A model generated the notes under the pieces. The model had not been told where the DNA came from and did no database searches. It saw nothing but the letters and a program-made list of their open reading frames with translations. DNA of 64,000 bases, taken from Odontesthes bonariensis (lineage: Eukaryota; Chordata; Actinopteri; Atheriniformes; Atherinopsidae). Below are positions 1-11,748 of the stretch, one piece after another (position 1 is the first letter of the stretch; each line of letters begins with the position of its first letter). The DNA lies in contig NC_134516.1 in NCBI RefSeq assembly GCF_027942865.1, positions 24,821,322-24,885,321 of the forward strand, in the 5' to 3' direction. The translations under genes were made by a program, and so were the position numbers.

Positions 1-86
1 GATTTACAGCCCTTAAATGACCTCTCCCTCTCCTCTGTAACTGATGAGTTCAACATGTTGAAGAGCTGTTTGAACCAACTCTGAAC

Positions 87-138
87 TCATTCATTCATTC
101 ATTCATTCATTCATTCATTCATTCATTCATTCATTCAT
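87..138. repeat. (ATTC)n microsatellite
   Basis: About thirteen uninterrupted copies of a four-base ATTC/TCAT unit. It is a pure simple repeat with no coding meaning. Confidence 0.95.
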
Positions 139-610
139 ATCGTCTCACACTTTGATGGAAACGTGTCCCACAAAGAAAAGTGATCATTCATTTCTTTAGA
201 TCTAAAATAATCAGTGTTGATAATCTGAGGCTCTTTTGTACAAATCTAACATGTTTTTAATCCTATAAATGATGTGATCATGTGACCGGCACTAAATCAG
301 CTGTCTTCAGATCAGAGGTTATCGTTTTATTTGAATAAAATACTTTATAAAGAATCATTTCAGATGTAGAATATCTAAGTTACACAAAGAGCAGAGAGAC
401 CTCGATAAAATGACAAACTGACTTTTCAACAACATTTCTTCTTCTTTTGTGGAGACTCAGAATGTGTCCAAAGTTTTGCTGGACTTTCTTTAAAAAGTGA
501 TCCATCAGCTATATTCCACATCTGCTGAATACAGAAAGTTTGGACGTGTTTGTGGCTGCTGCTGTCCCAGCCATGATGTGTCCACACTGTGTGTTGTGTT
601 CAGAAAGAAG
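139..610. other. Non-coding stretch, nothing recognised
   Basis: AT-rich sequence between two simple repeats. I see no convincing exon, transposon end or RNA gene in it. Confidence 0.5.
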
Positions 611-771
611 CATGCACATGCACATGCGCATGCACATGCACATGCACATGCACATGCACATGCACATGCACATGCACATGCACATGCACATGCACATGCA
701 CATTCACATGCACATTCACATGCACATGCACATGCACATGCACATGCACATTCACATGCACATTCACATGC
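611..771. repeat. (CATGCA)n hexamer repeat
   Basis: About 27 copies of the hexamer CATGCA, with a few units changed to CATTCA near the right-hand side and one CATGCG near the left. The unit alternates pyrimidine and purine at every base. Because six is a multiple of three, several frames stay open on both strands and give His-Ala, Met-His or Cys-Thr runs; these are by-products of the repeat, not proteins. Confidence 0.93.
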
Positions 772-2253
772 TAAAACAAGGGCACGGATAGAAATGACCT
801 TTGGCCAAATTAAATACAGGTTCATTGCTTAAACTTCTCAGGCACCATGGCTGACTTCTGACAGAGCCATCTTAAATTAATAGTATACTTCATATTTTAT
901 ACATTTTGTCTTGTGGACAACTTTTCAGGCTCAAGTCTTTTCTTCGTTGAGTCCCTGCAGGTTCTAGTGCCTGAAAGGACTCAGTTTCTCCTGACACAGT
1001 GAGGGACCTATACAGGGACACATATTTCCTTTGATCCTTATTGTTGTGACCTTTGAGTTAGAACTTCTTTTCATAATTTAGCATTGACACAGTAGCAGTT
1101 TAAGTCAGAGCAAGTGTAAGAAGGCTAAATGGACAGAGATGATTTATAACTTTCCACACGTTTAGGTCATGGCACCCCACTGTGAATATAAATGTAAAAA
1201 ACACATTTCTAACACGTTGCATGAACCGTACAATAATGACAAGTTTGAGTTCAAGTTGTGTTGAATTGTTTAATTATTATTACATGTTTCTCAAGCTGTG
1301 GAGAGAAACCAGAATTAAATACAGTTCACAACACGAAATTCTCCTTTTTCTGAATTTATACACGTCCCTCTCCAGTTTCATAATCTCTAGCTTGATCTTT
1401 TTTATTTTCAGTTTCTTGTATTCCATATCTAGTTTGGCGCTCTCTTTATTGGACAAACACATTTCTTCAAAGGCTACTTACCACTCTGAAATATTTTCCT
1501 GTACTTTACCTTCACTTGCTGCCAGGTACGCTTTTGGCTGTTAAGATTGCTCCTGGTGAGATGTAACAGTGAAAAATTAATATCTGGGTCACACACACGG
1601 GATAATATAGTCACAAAGTATGATGATGCGTGTCGATTATTGGGTTATTAATAAAGTGAGCAGGGCCAGTATATTTGTGCTGTACATCTCATACAGAGAC
1701 AATTCAGCATGCTTTATGTATACAAATTATAACACAAAGAGGAGAGCATAAATACATGAGGACAGTAAAATAAATGTCTAACAATTGACAATGGTATGAA
1801 ACTTTCATAATTTATTTAGTCTGTCTGCAGTTGTTAGCCATGCCGTTTCTTCGCTTTATTGATCACAGTTGTATTACCATTTCTGATGATGAACTTTTAA
1901 AATCCTCATGCAGCTCCATAAGCATTATTTGTTCAGCTGCTGAAAAAATAAAAGCTCTTGTCTTGCTCTCCTTTTCTGCCATCTCTGTTTTTCCACCATC
2001 CACTCGTCAGGGCTTCTTACGTTCCTCGTACACTCGCACTTAGCCAGGCTATGTAAGCCTCGCTTGGATTAGCCTCACTGAGATGCAGCTGAGCTGGCTT
2101 CATGGAACGACTTGAGGCTTAATTGGGAGATGGTGTTAGTTAAAGCGACGCTTTCCGGCTACAGCCTGGCTTTCTTTAGCTACTTTCTAGGAATACCCCC
2201 CTTGAGTGCCTATGAAAGGTGCCTATATATAAAATGTATTATTATTATTATTC
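772..2253. other. Non-coding stretch with a retroelement-like tail
   Basis: No gene is recognised. Just before the tRNA array, around 2215-2253, the sequence reads like the 3' tail of a short retroelement: an ATATAAAATGT stretch followed by (ATT)n. The body upstream was not assigned to a family. Confidence 0.4.
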
Positions 2254-2844
2254 ATTCTGATGTGCGATGAGGCAGTTCTCCTGCAACATTAAGCTCTTTT
2301 CCACCAGTACTTACTCACAACCACCTCAATGTGGGTGGGGTCGTTATAGCAAGGAGGTCCAAAAGTCCTGTGATGTCAGTCTTATGTGACACAAACATGA
2401 CACAACAATTTAGGACATCGAGGCAAAGGTTTACCTGCTGCTTGGTCTATGTCTTTGCGTCTAGCAATCCACCTCGTTGACGATCACAGAATACATCAAA
2501 TCCAACTGTTGCTGTTGCCTGTTCTTGTTAAGGAGTGGCTTTCATGACTCATCCAGTGACATCACTCCCTGGCCAATCAGTGGCCTGCAGTCTGTAGATG
2601 TCACATTTTGGGCTCAACTCAACTCGACCCCGACCGAGTAGGTGCTAAAAATGTACCACCTGGTGCCAGGTGGTATTACCTCATGGAAAACCCTAACAGC
2701 TGAGTGGGATCCAGTCGAGTGGAGTAGGTAGAGGTTGAAAAGGGAGGAATGTGTTCTGATGTCATTCTAAATCTCTGAAAGTTGACTTAGGCTTGTTTTA
2801 TCTCGTCTTTTTTTTCGGAAGGCATGTTTTATAACATGTGATTA

Positions 2845-2917
2845 GCCCGGCTAGCTCAGTCGGTAGAGCATGAGACTCTTAATCTCAGGGTCGTGGGTTC
2901 GAGCCCCACGTTGGGCG
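2845..2917 (+). tRNA. tRNA-Lys(CTT), unit 1
   Basis: A 73-nt cloverleaf with GCCCGGC/GTTGGGC acceptor stem, anticodon CTT in the loop CTCTTAA, and discriminator G73. Internal promoter boxes are TAGCTCAGTCGG (A) and GGTTCGAGCCCC (B). A TTTT run, the usual Pol III stop, lies 8 bases downstream. The sequence matches the vertebrate consensus for this isoacceptor as I know it. Confidence 0.97.
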
Positions 2918-3428
2918 TAGCAGTTTTAGTAATCAACAGATGTTTGATCCAGCACTTAAAGTCATCCATCACAGCGTCCTAAGTGGTGCCTCTTTGAATG
3001 ATCACAAACCTCCTGAAATGCACAATATGAATCAAAAACATTCAAACTTGCGCAAGAGCCTTATGTTTACCTTTCTTTGGGCTCATGTCATTTCTGTATT
3101 CCCTTTTTGCTCAAGTATGATCATTCACTTTAAAACCAAATAAGAAAAATCTGAATAACGACCCATGGCCTCTGGCCCTCTCTTGCCTTCATTACTCATC
3201 CAGTGACATCACTCCCTGGCCAATCAGTGGCCTGCAGTCTGTAGACGTCACATTTTCGGCTCGACTCAACTCGAATCCCTGCCGTGTAGGTGCTAAAAAT
3301 GTACCTGCTACCAGCTGTTACTCCCTCGTGAAAAACCCTAAAACCTGAGTCGAATATAGTCAAGTGGAGTAGCGTTTTGAATTTTGGTTCAAGTTTGTCG
3401 TATTTTACACAGTAAGGGAAGTAATGGT

Positions 3429-3539
3429 GTCAGGATGGCCGAGAGGTCTAAGGTGCCAGACTCAAGGCTTCATTCCTTCCTTAGCACAGGGACTTCTGGT
3501 CTCCCAAAGGAGACGTGGGTTCAAATCCCACTCCTGACA
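3429..3539 (+). tRNA. tRNA-Leu(CAA) with intron, unit 1 (variant)
   Basis: A 111-nt gene: acceptor GTCAGGA/TCCTGAC plus A73, anticodon CAA, long variable arm of class II type, and a 27-nt intron at 3467-3493 placed after position 37, where nuclear tRNA-Leu(CAA) introns lie. This copy differs from its sisters in the D arm: a C to A change in the loop and C25 to T, turning the G10-C25 pair into G-U. It is probably still foldable. No TTTT run follows within about 80 bases, unlike the tRNA-Lys genes. Confidence 0.93.
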
Positions 3540-4256
3540 TTAATTTCATGCTTAAATCTTACTTGCATATTAGAACACCATGAAGAAAGCCATGTCAGGC
3601 CATGGTGAAAAAGGGCATTTATCTCTGAAGACGGGCCTTCAGTTCCTCCCATTAACATACACAATTCTGATGTGCGATGAGGCAGTTCTCCTGCAACATT
3701 AAGCTCTTTTCCACTAGTACTTACTCACAACCACCTCAATGTGGGTGGGGTCGTTATAGCAAGGAGGTCCAAAAGTCCTGTGATGTCAGTCTTATGTGAC
3801 ACAAACATGACACAACAATTTAGGACATCGAGGCAAAGGTATACCTGCTGCTTGGTCTATGTCTTTGCGTCTAGCAATCCACCTCGTTGACGATCACAGA
3901 ATACATCAAATCCAACTGTTGCTGTTGCCGGTTCTTGTTAAGGAGTGGCTTTCATTACTCATCCAGTGACATCACTCCCTGGCCAATCAGTGGCCTGCAG
4001 TCTGTAGATGTCACATTTTCGGCTCAACTCAACTCGACCCCGACCGAGTAGGTGCTAAAATTGTACCACCTGGTGCCAGGTGGTATTACCTCATGGAAAA
4101 CCCTAACAGCTGAGTGGGATCCAGTCGAGTGGAGTAGGTAGAGGTTGAAAAGGGAGGAATGTGTTCTGATGTCATTCTAAATCTCTGAAAGTTGACTTAG
4201 GCTTGTTTTATCTCGTCTTTTTTTTTTCGGAAGGCATATTTTATAACATGCGATTA

Positions 4257-4329
4257 GCCCGGCTAGCTTAATCGGTAGAGCATGAGACTCTTAATCTCAG
4301 GGTCGTGGGTTCGAGCCCCACGTTGGGCG
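4257..4329 (+). tRNA. tRNA-Lys(CTT), unit 2 (A-box variant)
   Basis: Same 73-nt gene as its sisters, but the D arm reads GCTTAATCGG instead of GCTCAGTCGG. C13 to T leaves a wobble with G22, while G15 to A removes the canonical G15-C48 tertiary pair and alters the A box. The downstream TTTT is kept. It may be a weakened gene or a young pseudogene. Confidence 0.88.
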
Positions 4330-4858
4330 TAGCAGTTTTAGTAATCAATAGATGTTTGATCCAGCACTTAAAGTCAAAGTTCAGCTCTGTTACCACCATC
4401 ACAGCGTCCTCAGTGGTGCCTCTTTGAATGATCACAAACCTCCTGAAATGCACAATATGAATCAAAAACATTCAAACTTGCGCAAGAGCATTATGTTTAC
4501 CTTTCTTTGGGCTCATGTCATTTCTGTATTCCCTTTTTGCTCAAGTATGATCATTCACTTTAAAACCAAATAAGAAAAATCTGAATAACGACCCATGGCC
4601 TCTGGCCCTCTCTTGCCTTCATTACTCATCCAGTGACATCACTCCCTGGCCAATCAGTGGCCTGCAGTCTGTAGACGTCACATTTTTGGCTCGACTCAAC
4701 TCGAATCCCTGCCGTGTAGGTGCTAAAAATGTACCTGCTACCAGCTGTTACTCCCTCGTAAAAAATCCTAAAACCTGAGTCCAATATAGTCAAGTGGAGT
4801 AGCGTTTTGAATTTTGGTTCACGTTTGTCGTATTTTACACAGTCAGGGAAGTAATGGT

Positions 4859-4969
4859 GTCAGGATGGCCGAGCGGTCTAAGGCACCAGACTCAAGGCTT
4901 CATTCCTTCCTTAGCACAGGGACTTCTGGTCTCCCAAAGGAGACGTGGGTTCAAATCCCACTCCTGACA
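4859..4969 (+). tRNA. tRNA-Leu(CAA) with intron, unit 2
   Basis: Class II tRNA of 111 nt with a 27-nt intron after the anticodon CAAG. It differs from units 3-5 by G26 to A at the junction of D and anticodon stems, which should be tolerated. A box TGGCCGAGCGG and B box GGTTCAAATCC are intact. Confidence 0.95.
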
Positions 4970-5674
4970 TTAATTTCATGCTTAAATCTTACTTGCATAT
5001 TAGAAAGCCATGTCAGGCCATGGTGAAAAAGGTTATTTATCTCTGAAGACGGGCCTTCAGTTCCTCCAATTAACATACACAATTCTGATGTGCGATGAGG
5101 CAGTTCTCCTGCAACATTAAGCTCTTTTCCACTAGTACTTACTCACAACCACCTCAATGTGGGTGGGGTCGTTATAGCAAGGAGGTCCAAAAGTCCTGTG
5201 ATGTCAGTCTTATGTGACACAAACATGACACAACAATTTAGGACATCGAGGCAAAGGTATACCTGCTGCTTGGTCTATGTCTTTGCGTCTAGCAATCCAC
5301 CTCGTTGACGATCACAGAATACATCAAATCCAACTGTTGCTGTTGCCGGTTCTTGTTAAGGAGTGGCTTTCATGACTCATCCAGTGACATCACTCCCTGG
5401 CCAATCAGTGGCCTGCAGTCTGTAGATGTCACATTTTCGGCTCAACTCAACTCGACCCCGACCGAGTAGGTGCTAAAACTGTACCACCTGGTGCCAGGTG
5501 GTATTACCTCATGGAAAACCCTAACAGCTGAGTGGGATCCAGTCGAGTGGAGTAGGTAGAGGTTGAAAAGGGAGGAATGTGTTCTGATGTCATTCTAAAT
5601 CTCTGAAAGTTGACTTAGGCTTGTTTTATCTCGTCTTTTTTTTTTCGGAAGGCATATTTTATAACATGCGATTA

Positions 5675-5747
5675 GCCCGGCTAGCTCAGTCGGTAGAGCA
5701 TGAGACTCTTAATCTCAGGGTCGTGGGTTCGAGCCCCACGTTGGGCG
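5675..5747 (+). tRNA. tRNA-Lys(CTT), unit 3
   Basis: Identical to the unit 1 gene: anticodon CTT, intact A and B boxes, discriminator G73 and TTTT 8 bases downstream. Confidence 0.97.
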
Positions 5748-6276
5748 TAGCAGTTTTAGTAATCAATAGATGTTTGATCCAGCACTTAAAGTCAAAGTTC
5801 AGCTCTGTTACCACCATCACAGCGTCCTCAGTGGTGCCTCTTTGAATGATCACAAACCTCCTGAAATGCACAATATGAATCAAAAACATTCAAACTTGCG
5901 CAAGAGCATTATGTTTACCTTTCTTTGGGCTTACGTCATTTCTGTATTCCCTTTTTGCTCAAGTATGATCATTCACTTTAAAACAAAATAAGAAAAATCT
6001 GAATAACGACCCATGGCCTCTGGCCCTCTCTTGCCTTCATTACTCATCCAGTGACATCACTCCCTGGCCAATCAGTGGCCTGCAGTCTGTAGACGTCACA
6101 TTTTCGGCTCGACTCAACTCGAATCCCTGCCGTGTAGGTGCTAAAAATGTACCTGCTACCAGCTGTTACTCCCTCATGAAAAACCCTAAAACCTGAGTCC
6201 AATATAGTCAAGTGGAGTAGCGTTTTGAATTTTGGTTCACGTTTGTCGTATTTTACACAGTCAGGGAAGTAATGGT

Positions 6277-6387
6277 GTCAGGATGGCCGAGCGGTCTAAG
6301 GCGCCAGACTCAAGGCTTCATTCCTTCCTTAGCACAGGGACTTCTGGTCTCCCAAAGGAGACGTGGGTTCAAATCCCACTCCTGACA
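6277..6387 (+). tRNA. tRNA-Leu(CAA) with intron, unit 3
   Basis: Canonical copy of 111 nt with the 27-nt intron; the D-arm positions that vary in units 1 and 2 have the standard bases here. Confidence 0.96.
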
Positions 6388-7102
6388 TTAATTTCATGCT
6401 TAAATCTTACTTGCATATTAGAAGACCATGAAGAAAGCCATGTCAGGCCATGGTGAAAAAGGGCATTTATCTCTGAAGACGGGCCTTCAGTTCCTCGCAT
6501 TAACATACACAATTCTGATGTGCGATGAGGCAGTTCTCCTGCAACATTAAGCTCTTTTTCACCAGTACTTACTCACAACCACCTCAATGTGGGTGGGATT
6601 GTTATAGCAAGGAGGTCCAAAAGTCCTGTGATGTCAGTCTTATGTGACACAAACATGACACAACAATTTAGGACATCGAGGCAAAGGTTTACCTGCTGCT
6701 TGGTCTATGTCTTTGCGTCTAGCAATCCACCTCGTTGACGATCACAGAATACATCAAATCCAACTGTTGCTGTTGCCGGTTCTTGTTAAGGAGTGGCTTT
6801 CATGACTCATCCAGTGACATCGCTCCCTGGCCAATCAGTGGCCTGCAGTCTGTAGATGTCACATTTTCGGCTCAACTCAACTCGACCCCGACCGAGTAGG
6901 TGATAAAACTGTACCACCTGGTGCCAGGTGGTATTACCTCATGGAAAACCCTAACAGCTGAGTGGGATCCAGTCGAGTGGAGTAGGTAGAGGTTGAAAAG
7001 GAGGAATGTGTTCTGATGTCATTCTAAATCTCTGAAAGTTGACTTAGGCTTGTATTATCTCGTCTTTTTTTTTCTGAAGGCATATTTTATAACATGCGAT
7101 TA

Positions 7103-7175
7103 GCCCGGCTAGCTCAGTCGGTAGAGCATGAGACTCTTAATCTCAGGGTCGTGGGTTCGAGCCCCACGTTGGGCG
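7103..7175 (+). tRNA. tRNA-Lys(CTT), unit 4
   Basis: Identical to the unit 1 and 3 genes, with the TTTT stop kept downstream. Confidence 0.97.
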
Positions 7176-7704
7176 TAGCAGTTTTAATAATCAACAGATG
7201 TTTGATCCAGCACTTAAAGTCAAAGTTCAGCTCTGTTACCACCATCACAGCGTCCTCAGTGGTGCCTCTTTGAATGATCACAAACCTCCTGAAATGCACA
7301 ATATGAATCAAAAACATTCAAACTTGCGCAAGAGCATTATGTTTACCTTTCTTTGGGCTTACGTCATTTCTGTATTCCCTTTTTGCTCAAGTATGATCAT
7401 TCACTTTAAAACAAAATAAGAAAAATCTGAATAACGACCCATGGCCTCTGGCCCTCTCTTGCCTTCATTACTCATCCAGTGACATCACTCCCTGGCCTAT
7501 CAGTGGCCTGCAGTCTGTAGACATCACATTTTCGGCTCGACTCAACTCGAATCCCTGCCTTGTATGTGCTAAAAATGTACCTGCTACCAGCTGTTACTCC
7601 CTCATGAAAAACCCTAAAACCTGAGTCGAATATAGTCAAGTGGAGTAGCGTTTTGAATTTTGGTTCACGTTTGTCGTATTTTACACAGTCAGGGAAGTAA
7701 TGGT

Positions 7705-7815
7705 GTCAGGATGGCCGAGCGGTCTAAGGCGCCAGACTCAAGGCTTCATTCCTTCCTTAGCACAGGGACTTCTGGTCTCCCAAAGGAGACGTGGGTTCAA
7801 ATCCCACTCCTGACA
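7705..7815 (+). tRNA. tRNA-Leu(CAA) with intron, unit 4
   Basis: Canonical 111-nt copy with the 27-nt intron, identical in the tRNA part to the unit 3 gene. It is the last tRNA before the retroviral insertion. Confidence 0.96.
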
Positions 7816-8150
7816 TTAATTTCATGCTTAAATCTTACTTGCATATTAGAAGACCATGAAGAAAGCCATGTCAGGCCATGGTGAAAAAGGGCATTTATCT
7901 CTGAAGACGGGCCTTCAGTTCCTCCCATTAACATACACAATTCTGATGTGCGATGAGGCAGTTCTCCTGCAACATTACGCTCTTTTCCACCAGTACTTAC
8001 TCACAACCACCTCAATGTGGGTGGAGTCGTTATAGCAAGGAGGTCAAAAAGTCCTGTGATGTCAGTCTTATGTGACACAAACATGACACAACAATTTAGG
8101 ACATCGAGGCAAAGGTATACCTGCTGCTTGGTCTATGTCTTTGCGTCTAG

Positions 8151-8466
8151 TGTGGGAGAAGGATGTCATGACATGCTCATGACTTCTGGCCTAGTTACAT
8201 CCTGGGCCTTGTTGACTGGTTCATATGAATATGGGTAAAAGGTAGTATGGGCTGTTTACATTTAGGGCAGACGCTCGGCGTCGCAGAAAGAGATTGAGTC
8301 CGGATGACGCATGCATGTTATGATTAAACCAGTATAAAGTTGGTTCACAGTATGACGGTGGACATTTTGTACATTCTGTATGCACATTTGCTGTGACGGT
8401 TTGTTCAATAAACTCCCCAATGGACGGCTGACCAACGCGGGATTCGACTCTAATTTCTCCACAACA
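8151..8466 (+). repeat. 5' LTR of the endogenous retrovirus
   Basis: A 316-bp TG...CA long terminal repeat. It contains a TATAAA box at 8333-8338 and an AATAAA polyadenylation signal at 8407-8412, in the order expected of U3-R-U5. It is almost identical to the 3' copy. Confidence 0.95.
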
Positions 8467-8469
8467 TAA

Positions 8470-8487
8470 TGGTGACCCCAAATTCGT
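8470..8487 (+). promoter_or_regulatory. Primer binding site, tRNA-Trp-like
   Basis: Three bases after the LTR comes TGGTGACCCC, which matches the complement of the CCA end and acceptor stem of tRNA-Trp. The next bases no longer match well, so the primer assignment is tentative. Confidence 0.55.
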
Positions 8488-11400
8488 GAGAGTTTGCATC
8501 TGGATCCCGGCGGAGCGTGTCCTCTGTGCCCCGACAACCGACATCAGCTGTGAGAGCCGGCTGGTTGGATTTCCCACCATTACAACTGGCGTCTGTTAGT
8601 GGAGCACAGATCACAGGTTTCTTCCGGCTTCCCCAAATTTAAAAGAACACAGGAGAGAGACGGATCCTGCATTCGGTAAGCATTTCATTGTTACCTCTGC
8701 GCAGGGGGGCTGCTGAAATTGTAATTGTTGAAATTTTGGGCCAAGAGGTGCCATATGTGTGAATTGGGATAAAAATTGGGTAAACAGCAGCTGATGTGAG
8801 TTGTAAAGCAGACAGCTGTGGTCAGTTGGTCTGGCTTGTGTTGTTGTATTTTTTGTAATTAAGGAAGACTAGTCGCTAATGCTCGGGCAGGGAATAAATC
8901 GATGAGTTTAAACTGGAATAGTGGATACGCTTTTAGAGCGGGCAGAGTGGTTATCACTCGTTCATAGTGATGTCATAGAGCCAACGGCCGACCTTTTATG
9001 CATGGGGGGTTCGGGCTACCGTGGGACTATGGTTCGCATTAGTCATTAATATATGTGAAAATTATTTTCACTAGTCAAGGAGTAGACGAATGCTGGTAAT
9101 TGATTGACTTGCGAACATAAAAGTTTGAAGGTGGAATCAAAAGAGCAGTTCAAGAAAACTCCGAAAAAGTCAATTCCAGTTCTATACGGGCACATTTTAA
9201 GTATATATGTTTATATCATTTTATATATCTGCGTAGAACTCTTTGGAGTTATCCGAGACCTCAGTATAAAGACATTTTGAGAAGAAAATTCAAATTCGTT
9301 TATGAAATTGGCCACAGGAGATTATTATTAAGAGGTCACAGCGAAGCTGGTAAAGTACACGTCAGCATCTGTTGCTTTGGTCAGAGACCATATCACAAGG
9401 CTTGTAGGGAAAACACATTTTGTATTCCATATATTGCCGACACCAACATCTCCTGAAAAATTAAAAGTCTAAATGGAAGAAATTGATAATTTAAAAATGT
9501 GAAGATTTGAACGGTGACTGACAAAACTTTGATCGACTGACTTGAGTGTGTGGGACCGGTCTCTGTTGTCTGTCAATGTGTGTGTCAAGGTGTCTGTCAA
9601 TGTGTGTGGAGTCCTGCTGGTTTGTGTGAATCAAGAAAGAGAAGAAAAGAAAAAAGGTTCTGACTCATATCATCCCTTGACTTTTGAGTATTCGTAGCAT
9701 TTTAAGTTAAACTCAGATTTGCTTCATTGTTATAATTTGCTTCATTGTTATAATTTGCTTAATTGTTATAGTTGCCACATTAATAACTTGGGGAGATAAG
9801 AAGTTGTTGCAGTAATGTGCTGTGAGTTTTAAACGCTGAGTGTTTATTTCTTTAAGATTCTGTATTTTCGTTGCATGCATCTTGTTATTATTGAATTATT
9901 GAGTACTGCTGTGATTGGTGTTAAATTTCTAAAGTTCTATTCTCAACAGGCGAGTGAAGGTGTTTTGGCTTTCAGGGGGACAGAGGGTGCTGCGCGGGCA
10001 CGCGGCTGGTGTGAAGGAGCGTGCTCTGGCCTTGAGAGTTTTCTGCTGCTGCAAATGTTCGTGTGTGATCACACTTTCTTTCCTTTTGTCTTCCAGGGGC
10101 ACTTTATGGTTGAACTGTAATAATTATTAGGTTTCTTTAGGTAATGTGCTAATTGCAGAGTTGTTATCAGTCGAGTAAATGTTGGTTTCGCAATTCCTAA
10201 GGGAGAGTTTCTGTCCTTAGGCCATCGATTCATCACGTCGTTCGACGTGAATGTGACATTCCTGATAAAGAAAGTTTTTCGCGTATGCATTGTTTCTGTA
10301 TCTTTTGATTTGTAGTTTCCCTGTCCACAGCGTGTTAAATTGTATTTCTTCTCTGTCCAGCGGAAAGTTTGTATTTCCTCCTTTTTCTCAACTTGTAACA
10401 AAAAGTGTGACAAACGCCATTTTGAGTTGGGGTGTGGTTCAATTGTTATGTCTGGTTCAATTGTTATGCTTGGGAGGAGTTAATAACAGTCTAGGAAGTA
10501 GATGTAATGGTGTGTTCATATTTGGTTGGTTAGAAATTCACGTGGTTCATTGGAGGCAGGTTTAGAGGTGTGTTCATATTTTATTGGTTAGAAGTTACGT
10601 GTCTCAGACGTGTTTCATTGGAGATAGATTTAGAGGTGTGTTCAGGTTTCATTGGTCAAAAAAAATATTTTTATTTCATTGGTCAGAATTGACGTAGCTG
10701 TGACGTACATTGGATCATCTGGATTGGTGGAGGACATTGTGTGTGGATTGGATCGGTAACATCCGGATGTGAGCAAAAGTTGGGGCAACGCCTTTAGCCT
10801 GAGTCACTTCAAACAGAGTAAGCATTAACTGAGCTTTCGATTAGCAATAAATTAACATTGGGTAGCATTAGTAATATAGCAAGTATTGATTAGCAATAAT
10901 TAGTATTGATTAGCAATAACTAGCATTGATTAGCAATCACTAGCGTTGAATAGCATAATTAGCATTCAATTAGCATTGGTCAACAAGGAAGCTAGTATTG
11001 ATTAGCAATAAGTAGCATTGATTAGCAATAGTTAGCATTGGTTAGCATTAGTAGCATTTGTTAGCATTTCGTTAGCCATAATTAGCATTGATCAGAAATA
11101 CAATTAGTATTGATTAGCAATAAGTAGCATTGGTTAGCATTAGTAGCATTTGTTAGCATTTCGTTAGCCATAATTAGCATTGATCAGAAATACAATTAGC
11201 ATTGATTAGCAATAGTTAGCATTGGTTAGCATTAGTAGCATTTGTTAGCATTTCGTTAGCCATAATTAGCATTGATCAGAAAGACAATTAGCATTGATTA
11301 GCAATAGCAATAAGGCAAATATTGGTTTAAATCTTAATTAGCAATAGGTTAGCATTTATTAGCAACAGCTAGGAAGCTAACATCAATTGGCATTGGTCAG

Positions 11401-11748
11401 AAGTCAAAAAGCTAAATTAGCCTAACATTGAATTAACATTGGTTTAATTTAAAAAAACAACCTAGAGCATAAGCTTTCAAAGCTAACGTAGGCTAACATT
11501 AACATTAGCATTGACAACATCCAATCCAATAATTAGCTGCATCTAAGCTAAATTTAGCCGAGCATTAAATTAGCATTGATTAGAGTTAAATAATTAGTTA
11601 ATTTAAATTGACTTTCAAAAAAAAAAGAAAAAAAAAAAAAAAAAAAGAGGGGGAATACGAATAATAAATAAGGAAAATTTAGAAAATAGATAAGTAAATA
11701 AAAAGAAAAAGTCAAAAGTCAATAGAAGGGAACTAACTAGTTGAAACA
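8488..11748 (+). other. Unusually long retroviral leader
   Basis: About 3.3 kb separate the primer site from gag. Around 10430-10740 an imperfect repeat brings together several ATTGGT (inverted CCAAT) motifs and TGACGT motifs. Triplicated GCTTCATTGTTATAATTT-like units lie near 9720-9770, and GTGTCTGTCAATGTGTGT units near 9560-9610. No protein is recognised. The repeats look regulatory or structural rather than coding. Confidence 0.6.
10826..11590 (+). repeat. TTAGCATT-type tandem repeat in the retroviral leader
   Basis: Dozens of short units built on TTAGCATT / TTAGCAAT, with higher-order blocks of about 110 bp that recur (compare 11037-11105, 11126-11195 and 11216-11285). It ends shortly before a poly-A stretch at about 11618-11646 and the gag start. 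Confidence 0.9.

Noticed and set aside
497-832. Open frames with His-Ala, Met-His and Cys-Thr runs
   Set aside because: They exist on both strands only because the CATGCA unit has six bases; there is no other coding sign.
2940-7884. Recurrent small open frames of 67-74 codons in every array unit
   Set aside because: They recur because the tandem unit recurs. Several overlap the tRNA genes themselves or run through their B boxes, and none resembles a protein.
2254-8000. CRISPR-like array
   Set aside because: The direct repeats are 1.4-kb units with tRNA genes in a vertebrate genome; there are no short repeats with unique spacers.
8221-8580. Minus-strand open frames over the retroviral LTR
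   Set aside because: They lie antisense in the LTR and leader, have no family resemblance, and follow from low stop density.
9875-10413. Small open frames in the retroviral leader as accessory genes
   Set aside because: No conserved motif, poor start context and overlap on both strands; the repeats explain the region better.
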